Origin: an uncultured Bacteroidales bacterium
Lineage (GTDB): Bacteria; Bacteroidota; Bacteroidia; Bacteroidales; UBA932
Reading direction: 5' to 3'
DNA: 9,890 nt
NCBI GenBank assembly: GCA_937890845.1
Contig: CALADR010000022.1
Span: 1-9,890, forward strand
Part shown: piece after piece, positions 1 through 6,288 of the stretch
Numbering within the stretch: the stretch's first letter is position 1
Layout of the letters: every line of letters starts with the position of its first letter
Position numbers and translations under genes: made by a program
The notes under the pieces: model-generated
The model's input: the letters and a program-made list of their open reading frames with translations, nothing else
What the model was told of the DNA's origin: nothing
Database searches by the model: none

Positions 1-1707
1 CTCAGAGGGCCTGTAAATAGAATTGGAATAAGCAACCTGAAGTTGAATACGATAGCTGCCATGAACTCGATTGAGAGAAAACATAAGGTCAAAAAGTTTA
101 TTGACTCACTGGCAAGGCAATATCCTGACGTACCTGCCGATTCACTGTTTGCACATATTTCAAGAAAGAGATTATCAAACGAAGTACCCGGATGGCTAAA
201 GGAGTCGGACTTCAAGAAAAACGACCTGCACATAGATATAGACTCATCATTCAAGAAGGTATTCATGGAATGGGATGCTGATGGAAAAATTAATTTCAAG
301 GAGGCAATTGTTATCACACCGTTTTTTCCTCTGAAAAATACAATACACAATTTCAGCGGAAGTTTTAACAATAACAAGATATCGCTTGAAAACCTTACCC
401 TTGTCAGCGGTACATCAAACCTTACAACTTCCGGGACAATGGAAGGACTCAGAGGAATGGTGACAGGAGGCGGTATCCTTGACTTAGACCTGAAAGTCAC
501 ATCTGATTCACTGAATATCAACGAACTGCTGGGAGCATATACCACAGGTTCTAAATTCAATCCTACCATACTCGCTGCCACAAGAATGGATATGACAGAG
601 GTAGATGACAGCGATTATCAGGAGATGATTGTGACGGATACACTTGCAAATGCTACAGATGTAGAATCCTCGCTCATAGTCGTTCCTGCAAACATTAATA
701 TGGAAGTCAGTCTGAGTGCATCCAACGTAAAGTACTCGAACCTGAATATCTCCGAGCTGAAGAGCGACCTAGTGGCCAAAGAAAGGTGCGTGCAATTTAC
801 TAACACTTTAGCAAGATCAGAAATTGGAAACATAGATTTTGAAGGTTTCTATGCTACCCGTACCAAAAAAGATCTGAAAACAGGTTTCGACCTGCATATG
901 AGCGACATCACTGCAGAAAAAGTGATAGAACTTATGCCTGCTGTCGATTCAGTCATACCTATGCTAAAGTCCTTCAAAGGCAATCTTAACTGTGATCTTG
1001 CAGCGACAGCCAGCATTGATACCAACATGAACATAATGATGCCTACAATAAAGGGAGTCATACGCATTTCCGGAAACGACCTGCAGATGGAGGAAAGCGA
1101 AGGGTTCAGAAGTATTGCAAAAAAGTTGATGTTTAAGGACAAAACTTCCGGACATATAGAAAAGATGTCAGTAGAAGGAGTGCTTAAAGACAACACAATC
1201 GAAATCTTCCCGTTCGTACTTAAAATTGACAGATACAAACTTGCCATGAGCGGTATGCAAAACCTGGACATGTCTTTCAGGTATCATATTTCCGTACTTG
1301 ACTCGCCGATTCCTTTCAGACTTGGCATTGACCTGTATGGAAATAACTTCGATGACTTCAAATTCAAGATAGGAAAAGCCAAATACAAAAACAGCAATGT
1401 TCCTGTATTTTCTTCAGTAGTTGATGAAACCAGACTGAATCTGAAAGAATCAATCAACAAGATATTCAACATCGGAGTTGATAAAGCCTTGAAGGAAAAT
1501 GCAAGAATGGGCGCGATAACCACATTCAAGAAGCGTATTTCATACAATCAGGCAGTCAACCAGGAACTTGACAGCCTTTCGGCAAATGAACTAGACTATA
1601 TGGAGAAAGACTCTGTCAATGTCAGCCGCGCAACTGTAACGGACACATTCAGACGCAAGACAAGCTTTGACAAAGCAGAAAAGGACTCCACTGGAACACA
1701 AGAATAA
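1..1707 (+). CDS. AsmA family envelope protein, C-terminal part (5' end outside window)
   Basis: The frame is open from the first base with no stop upstream, so the apparent TTG start at 43 and ATG at 61 are internal. What is visible is the C-terminal 568 residues of a larger protein, ending at TAA 1705-1707. The sequence is rich in alternating beta-strand repeats typical of the AsmA/TamB-like group, large proteins anchored in the inner membrane that reach into the periplasm and are linked to lipid transport and outer-membrane assembly. The most recognisable block is about nt 960-1390: a GNLNCDLAATAS segment, then FPFVLKIDRYKLAMSGMQNLDMSF and SVLDSPIPFRLGIDLYGN-type segments followed by DDFKFKIGKAKY, which match the conserved end of Bacteroidetes AsmA proteins. 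The last ~60 residues are charged and low in complexity, probably a disordered tail. The family call comes from motif recall; substrate and partners are unknown. No clear terminator hairpin lies in the 23 bases before the convergent neighbour. Confidence 0.85.
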   Translation, partial: LRGPVNRIGISNLKLNTIAAMNSIERKHKVKKFIDSLARQYPDVPADSLFAHISRKRLSNEVPGWLKESDFKKNDLHIDIDSSFKKVFMEWDADGKINFKEAIVITPFFPLKNTIHNFSGSFNNNKISLENLTLVSGTSNLTTSGTMEGLRGMVTGGGILDLDLKVTSDSLNINELLGAYTTGSKFNPTILAATRMDMTEVDDSDYQEMIVTDTLANATDVESSLIVVPANINMEVSLSASNVKYSNLNISELKSDLVAKERCVQFTNTLARSEIGNIDFEGFYATRTKKDLKTGFDLHMSDITAEKVIELMPAVDSVIPMLKSFKGNLNCDLAATASIDTNMNIMMPTIKGVIRISGNDLQMEESEGFRSIAKKLMFKDKTSGHIEKMSVEGVLKDNTIEIFPFVLKIDRYKLAMSGMQNLDMSFRYHISVLDSPIPFRLGIDLYGNNFDDFKFKIGKAKYKNSNVPVFSSVVDETRLNLKESINKIFNIGVDKALKENARMGAITTFKKRISYNQAVNQELDSLSANELDYMEKDSVNVSRATVTDTFRRKTSFDKAEKDSTGTQE

Positions 1708-1730
1708 CAGAAAGTACAAACGACGGAAAA

Positions 1731-2390
1731 TCAATCAGAGTACCTCAACAGCATTTTCCTGACGTAGTCAGAGGCTTTCTTAGCAGCATCAGTAGTGCTT
1801 TCAAGCATCTCTGCTATATTTTTATACTTCATCAATTCAATAGGATTCTTTTCATTATTGAATACGTATCCTATATATTCTTCATATGCCTCGTCCGCAG
1901 CATGCTCCAATTCCATAATTCTATCACACTGCATAGTAAGGGTGGAAAAATTTCCTTTTACATCAGACAGACAAGCCACGATTTCCCTTAAAGCATCTGC
2001 CGCAGAGTCTATGTACTGGGCAAGTTCCAGAAGTTGGGAATCTACTCTCTGCGGCATATAAATAAGCACCGACTTGGCAGCATCGTTTATATCATCCAAA
2101 AACTCGTCTATGAAAACTGCCACTGTCTGAAGGTCAATTCGGAACAGTGGGGCAAGCAGGTTTTCATATAACTCCTCGTATAACTCTGTAAGCATGGCAT
2201 CGCCCTGAACCTCACAAAGTTTAATCTCTTTTTCAAGCCTTTTCCACTCATCAATATCCATTGTGCTCATCATAGATACAAGTGCAGTAGATGCCTGCTT
2301 GAGATATGCAGTCTGCTGACTATACATCGGCAGAAGGTGTGCCTTAGACACGAAAAGTCTTCTTATTTTCTTTATAAAATTCATCGCCAT
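1731..2390 (-). CDS. DUF47 family PhoU-like protein
   Basis: A complete 219-residue, all-helical protein, the usual length for DUF47 (PhoU-like) proteins. Characteristic acidic, probably metal-binding motifs are visible: ExxGD at residues 60-64, DEFLDD at 95-100, ELEHAADEAYEEY at about 161-172, and KYKNIAEMLESTTDAAKKAS at about 188-207. Family knowledge: DUF47 proteins commonly sit beside PiT-type inorganic phosphate permeases and are thought to modulate them or to act in phosphate/metal homeostasis in the cytoplasm. Here the downstream neighbour is the convergent asmA gene and the upstream neighbour is the divergent fimbrillin gene, so no permease is adjacent. Two start codons are possible, ATG at 2388-2390 and ATG at 2382-2384 (Met3). 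Neither has a Shine-Dalgarno sequence. The first is used here, but the choice is not settled. A promoter lies at 2406-2434. The family call is firm; the physiological role is inferred. Confidence 0.88.
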   Translation of the reverse strand: MAMNFIKKIRRLFVSKAHLLPMYSQQTAYLKQASTALVSMMSTMDIDEWKRLEKEIKLCEVQGDAMLTELYEELYENLLAPLFRIDLQTVAVFIDEFLDDINDAAKSVLIYMPQRVDSQLLELAQYIDSAADALREIVACLSDVKGNFSTLTMQCDRIMELEHAADEAYEEYIGYVFNNEKNPIELMKYKNIAEMLESTTDAAKKASDYVRKMLLRYSD

Positions 2391-2405
2391 AGGTTGTTAT
2401 AAGTT

Positions 2406-2434
2406 CAAATATATATAAAAAAAACGTCATCAAA
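2406..2434 (-). promoter_or_regulatory. Bacteroidetes-type promoter for the DUF47 gene
   Basis: On the - strand there is an exact TAnnTTTG -7 box, TATATTTG (2406-2413), and a TTTG -33 element (2431-2434), with 17 bases between them. A T-run (2417-2424) lies in the spacer. The spacing is a little shorter than the usual 19-21. Transcription would start around 2400, leaving a leader of only about 10 bases before the ATG at 2390. Confidence 0.5.
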
Positions 2435-2550
2435 TTCAGAAACTTACTTTAAAAAAGAAAAATAAGCATAAAAAAAAGAAAAACCTCTCCCGTTTCGCCA
2501 CATCCGTGCTACAACGATTGCTGCATATCTATAGATTTGCAGAAAAAAAG

Positions 2551-3639
2551 ATGGGAAAACGAATTCAAAAATATATCAGAAGACGAGGCCGGCATTTCCT
2601 CTGCTCTCTATTTTGCACTTCTGCAAACACCTTGCTTACATTAACATTTTCACTAATGATGCCGGCCTTTATTCTTTCTTGCTCCACAATTGAAGACAGT
2701 GAACCTGTAGTAGCTGATTTCAATCTTATCCTGAAATCCTCCGGTAATGAAAGTCTCGCAAATGAATCACTCATAGACCTTTTCATATTCAATGATGACG
2801 GACTCATGCGCCTGGATTCATACCAAAGAATAACATACAATCCTGAAGACAGGCATTTGCCGTATTCAGCATCAAGAAGGGGACCGAAAAAAATAGTAGC
2901 CATAATCAACCCTCAAACAGAAAAATATGAATGGAACGCAATAAATTCATTTCAAGCCATGCTTGCTGCAAAAGGAGCATTGGAAAAAGAAGCTAAAGAC
3001 AAAAGGCTTATGTGCGGAACAGTGCATACCTATGCAGGAAAAGATAAGACATGCAAAATAGAAGTGACTCCTCTTGCATCAGAAATCGTCCTTAATTCAA
3101 TAAAATGTAATTTTTCTTCAAAGCCATATAAAAATGCAAAACTGGAAAATGTACGGGTTTACCTGACCAATGTCAATGCATCGGCATCATTACTTCAATC
3201 AGAAAATTTCAAGCCTGAAAGACTTTATAACATTGCAGGATGCATTGATGCAGACATCATGGAGTTCAGAAACCCCGACCTGATATATCAGGCTATAGCG
3301 ACCCCTGTCGGACAACAGACTCTATATCCTGAAATAAAGCTGCTCTGCTACCCTAGCGAATCTGAAGAGGAAAGCCCTGGATCTCCATTTACAAGACTTG
3401 TGATTGAAGGTTTGATTAACGGAAAAAAATGCTATTATCCCATAAGTATAAACAGGATGGAATCAGGATATTTTTCAGGCAAACCAGGCATAGGAAGGAA
3501 CTGCAGGTTTATATATGACATAACTATCAAAAGCACAGGAAGTTCCGATCCCGAAACAGAGGTGAGTCCAGATACTATGGAGATCAGGTGCCAGACATCA
3601 TCGTGGAATGAAAAGGACAAAACTGAAATAAAATTCTGA
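2551..3639 (+). CDS. FimA/Mfa1-like fimbrillin family lipoprotein
   Basis: From ATG 2551 this encodes 362 residues; a GTG at 2506 would add 15 residues, but the ATG gives a better basic N-terminus. The export signal is long: a very basic n-region (KRIQKYIRRRGRH), a hydrophobic stretch from about residue 28, and a lipobox FILSC with Cys44 as the predicted lipidation site. Residues ~50-125 form the N-terminal beta domain (LIDLFIFNDDG; KKIVAIIN). A MCG motif at 154-156 is followed by the IEVTPLASEIVLNSI strand and VRVYLTNVNAS at about 201-211. The C-terminal domain shows TRLVIEGLINGKKCYYPI (281-298), GRNCRFIYDITIK (315-327) and the closing GSSDPETEV plus a Trp near the end (W352). These are hallmarks of the Bacteroidales fimbrillin superfamily, whose members are lipoproteins processed and polymerised on the cell surface. 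It is translationally linked to the next gene by one base. Whether it is a shaft, tip or anchor subunit cannot be told from the sequence. Confidence 0.75.
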   Translation: MGKRIQKYIRRRGRHFLCSLFCTSANTLLTLTFSLMMPAFILSCSTIEDSEPVVADFNLILKSSGNESLANESLIDLFIFNDDGLMRLDSYQRITYNPEDRHLPYSASRRGPKKIVAIINPQTEKYEWNAINSFQAMLAAKGALEKEAKDKRLMCGTVHTYAGKDKTCKIEVTPLASEIVLNSIKCNFSSKPYKNAKLENVRVYLTNVNASASLLQSENFKPERLYNIAGCIDADIMEFRNPDLIYQAIATPVGQQTLYPEIKLLCYPSESEEESPGSPFTRLVIEGLINGKKCYYPISINRMESGYFSGKPGIGRNCRFIYDITIKSTGSSDPETEVSPDTMEIRCQTSSWNEKDKTEIKF

Positions 3640-3640
3640 T

Positions 3641-4924
3641 ATGATAAAAACATTTATAAAACTCATTGCCTGCCTTTATACCATAAATCTGCTAGTTTCG
3701 TCCTGTATCAGCCAAGATCTGGCAAGCTGGCCTCAGGAATGCACTCTGGCAATATCGGCGGAGAAAATCCAGACAAAATCAGCAGATCCTGATGAAAACC
3801 TTATATCCGACATTAACATATTTATTTTCAATGACAGAGACTGCCTGGAATACAGCGGCTACTTCAACACAGATAATCTGGCAGAAATAAATGGAGAATA
3901 CATTATCAGCCCCAAACTACTTCATAATGCCGTATATTCAATATACATATTGGCAAACACCGGATACTCCAGAACAGCTGAGGTCAATGAAAAAAAAGAC
4001 ATTGAGGACATGTCTGTATATATGGCATATCCCGATGAATACAATAAAGGCATTCCTATGTGCGGCTCAGCATTGGACATAAAACTAAAAAAAGGGACTG
4101 TTCACAAAATTAATCTGGAAAGACTGATGGCCAAAATATCTGTTTCAATAGACAGAAGCAGACTTGATCCAGGTGTCTCCATGATTGCAAAAAAATTGAA
4201 AATCGGCGGATGCCCCAAAACAGCATACCCATTCAGCAAGAATATTATAAATGACCCTGACGACATTTTTACTTCAGGCTTCTGCAAATCTGGCGAAGAA
4301 CTGAGACTGCTCAACGAAAACCAATGTCAGGAAATTTCTGTATATATGCTTGAAAATATGCAGGGAGACCTACTAGAAGGCATAACCGATGAAAACAATA
4401 AAATCCTTGATGAATCCGACCCGAAATCCAGAATATGCTCCTATATAGAGCTAGAAATAGAATATACCTCATACACTCACGCCAGCCTTCCTGGCCAAAA
4501 CCTCATATACAGGTTCTATTTGGGAGAATCTCCGGCAAATTTTGATGTCCGCAGGAATACTCATTATCATTTCTCGCTCATCCCCGAAAAAGACGGTCTC
4601 GGAGAAAGCAGCTGGAGAGTTGATCAAAGCGGCATAGGATCTATTACAAGTCCATACATGAAAGTATATCCAAGCAATTACATCAGAGGGAAAATCGGAG
4701 AAAAACATCATATCAGATGCGAATATTACCCTCATACTGCGGAGTTTGACATAGGTATCAGAGAACTGGAATATGACAAGGAACGCGGTATCTATGATTA
4801 CCGTCTGGATGATGACGGGAAAGGGGTTGTCCTGACACTGAAAGGACGGGGCAGCGGCATCTTGTATTTCAAAGCCGGATACCCCATAAATCAGGAAGAA
4901 ATGGTCGTAATCAGTGTCGATTGA
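3641..4924 (+). CDS. DUF4906-like surface lipoprotein of a fimbrillin-type unit
   Basis: A complete 427-residue protein. It has a short signal peptide with lipobox LVSSC (Cys22), so it is probably lipidated and exported to the outer membrane or surface. Residues ~35-110 resemble a fimbrillin N-terminal domain (SDINIFIFNDRDCLEY; YSIYILANTGY). A PMCGSA segment (139-144) precedes a KINLERLMAKISVSI strand (156-170). Residues ~232-330 carry the pattern I associate with DUF4906: VYMLENMQGDLL, CSYIELEIEY, YRFYLGE, then NFDVRRNTHYHFSL and a WRVD. Residues ~340-427 form a separate beta-rich, possibly Ig-like C-terminal domain. The ATG begins one base after the stop of the preceding fimbrillin gene (TGATATG), so the two are almost certainly cotranscribed and translationally coupled. 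The last 34 bases are also the end of waaA on the other strand. The exact function is unknown; a partner or accessory subunit of the preceding fimbrillin is the natural inference. Confidence 0.7.
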   Translation: MIKTFIKLIACLYTINLLVSSCISQDLASWPQECTLAISAEKIQTKSADPDENLISDINIFIFNDRDCLEYSGYFNTDNLAEINGEYIISPKLLHNAVYSIYILANTGYSRTAEVNEKKDIEDMSVYMAYPDEYNKGIPMCGSALDIKLKKGTVHKINLERLMAKISVSIDRSRLDPGVSMIAKKLKIGGCPKTAYPFSKNIINDPDDIFTSGFCKSGEELRLLNENQCQEISVYMLENMQGDLLEGITDENNKILDESDPKSRICSYIELEIEYTSYTHASLPGQNLIYRFYLGESPANFDVRRNTHYHFSLIPEKDGLGESSWRVDQSGIGSITSPYMKVYPSNYIRGKIGEKHHIRCEYYPHTAEFDIGIRELEYDKERGIYDYRLDDDGKGVVLTLKGRGSGILYFKAGYPINQEEMVVISVD

Positions 4925-6213
4925 CAGGATAATCGATAACCCGACTCACCGTATACTTCTTTCATTATCATACCGGTAGCACCGGAATTACGTGCACAGT
5001 AATCATAGGCCGTCCTGCTGGTGCTGTCAAGATACTCCTTATCATTGTATAGTTTGTCAAACCAGGAGCCAATATCTCCGTTATCTGACACAGGTGCTGC
5101 TGCTCCCAGTTTCATAAGTTCTACAAATGGCAGGCTTTTATGATACTGCGGTCCCATTACGACTGGCATTCCATAAACAGAGGCCTCTATTACACTATGA
5201 GGCATATTAATGAATCCTCCTCCTATAAGAGCACAACACCCATATCTGTAAAGCTTTGACAACATGCCTATCTTGTTTACTATCAAGACCTGTGCAGAGC
5301 GCAAATATAATGAAGCATGCTCTCTTGCCTGAGAATCAGAGCAATTCCTGCTAAATGCATTTTCCACATCACTATAGACAACAGCTCCGTACTTTACCGA
5401 TGATACTATATGTTCAATAGGCTCAGTATCAAGCTCATGAGGAATAAATAAGAATTTTACATCAGGATATTTATTTGCCAGATATATCACAAGGTCATCA
5501 TCTTTATAACATGTACTTCCTGCAACAAATGCTTTCTTTCCACCAATCCACGCATCAACAACAGGGTCGCTCCACTTTTCACCCGCAATGGAAATCACCC
5601 TGTCAAATCTGGCATCTCCCACAATTTTTACATTCTTGCAACCTATTTCTGAAAGAAGACGTTCCGTATCCGCATCTTTAACCATTATACATTTGTACGA
5701 GTTCCTCAGCAGCCGTCTGTATGCACCTCCATACCATTTGAGATACGGTTCCTTCTTAGTTATACGCACTGACATTATATAAGTGTCAACATTGTGCCTT
5801 CTAAGCTGTGAAAGGTAATTGAACCAGAATTCTCCGATTGTAAAAACAGCCTTTGAAGGGCGCACTATTTCAACGAACCTTCTTGCATTGTAAGCCGTAT
5901 CAAGAGGAAGGTAAAAAACCCAGTCCACTATAGGCCATCTTTTTCGTGGTTCATATCCGGATGGAGAAAAGAATGTAAGCAGAATCTTCCTGTCTGGAAA
6001 GCGTTTTCTTGTCGCCTCAATTATAGGCCGGGCTTCTTCAAACTCTCCCATTGATGCTGTATGAAACCAAATTATGTCATCATAACCGGAAACGGCCTTC
6101 TCCAGTCTAGCCAATACATCTTTTCTTCCTTCGACAAAAAGTCTGATTTTATTGTTCCACAAAGCCACCAAGTTCAGGAACAGAGATACAATATTTATAA
6201 TCAAACTGTACAT
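4891..6213 (-). CDS. waaA: 3-deoxy-D-manno-octulosonic acid (Kdo) transferase
   Basis: A 440-residue GT-B glycosyltransferase of family GT30. WaaA/KdtA transfers Kdo from CMP-Kdo to the lipid A precursor at the cytoplasmic face of the inner membrane, the first step of the LPS core. A hydrophobic N-terminal segment (residues ~4-20) fits the membrane anchor. Family motifs visible: WFHTASMGEFEEARPIIE (49-66) holding the glutamate (E57) that is the catalytic base in the family, KILLTFFSPSGYE (76-88), FTIGEFW (124-130), VGDARFDRV (198-206), FVAGSTC (229-235), FIPHELD (256-262), NKIGMLSKLYRYG (313-325), GGGF (331-334) and YGMPVVMGP (347-355). Several otherwise well-kept positions differ (see findings). 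ATG 6211-6213 has no Shine-Dalgarno sequence. It follows uvrA by 75 bases on the same strand and may be cotranscribed. Its 3' end overlaps the DUF4906-like gene tail to tail. Confidence 0.9.
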   Translation of the reverse strand: MYSLIINIVSLFLNLVALWNNKIRLFVEGRKDVLARLEKAVSGYDDIIWFHTASMGEFEEARPIIEATRKRFPDRKILLTFFSPSGYEPRKRWPIVDWVFYLPLDTAYNARRFVEIVRPSKAVFTIGEFWFNYLSQLRRHNVDTYIMSVRITKKEPYLKWYGGAYRRLLRNSYKCIMVKDADTERLLSEIGCKNVKIVGDARFDRVISIAGEKWSDPVVDAWIGGKKAFVAGSTCYKDDDLVIYLANKYPDVKFLFIPHELDTEPIEHIVSSVKYGAVVYSDVENAFSRNCSDSQAREHASLYLRSAQVLIVNKIGMLSKLYRYGCCALIGGGFINMPHSVIEASVYGMPVVMGPQYHKSLPFVELMKLGAAAPVSDNGDIGSWFDKLYNDKEYLDSTSRTAYDYCARNSGATGMIMKEVYGESGYRLSCQSTLITTISS

Positions 6214-6288
6214 AACTGAATAAAATTTTACAGTAGCTATTAATTCGGTTTTCCTATATTATAGCAGACACCGTATCCAATCAAGGCA
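6214..6288 (-). other. uvrA-waaA intergenic spacer
   Basis: This 75-base gap separates uvrA from waaA on the - strand. I see no TAnnTTTG box and no stem-loop terminator. The only promoter-like string is TATAAT at 6258-6263 with an upstream TTGATT at 6279-6284, 15 bases apart, which is not the Bacteroidetes consensus. Read-through from uvrA is the simplest reading. Confidence 0.4.

Noticed and set aside
849..1547. Several - strand frames of 60-140 codons under the AsmA gene
   Set aside because: They are shadows of the + strand coding sequence; none has protein-family features.
1708..1730. Bidirectional terminator between asmA and the DUF47 gene
   Set aside because: No stem-loop with a T-run is visible in the 23-base gap.
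2506..2550. GTG start extending the fimbrillin gene by 15 residues
   Set aside because: The extension puts a second weak segment before an already basic signal peptide, and a TAGATTTG box lies inside it; ATG 2551 is the better start.
2391..2550. Possible invertible promoter in front of the fimbrillin unit
   Set aside because: Phase-variable surface genes are common in Bacteroidales, but I found no inverted repeats flanking this region.
6258..6284. TTGATT / TATAAT pair upstream of waaA resembling a sigma-70 promoter
   Set aside because: The 15-base spacing is short and the Bacteroidetes primary sigma factor does not use this consensus; read-through from uvrA is simpler.
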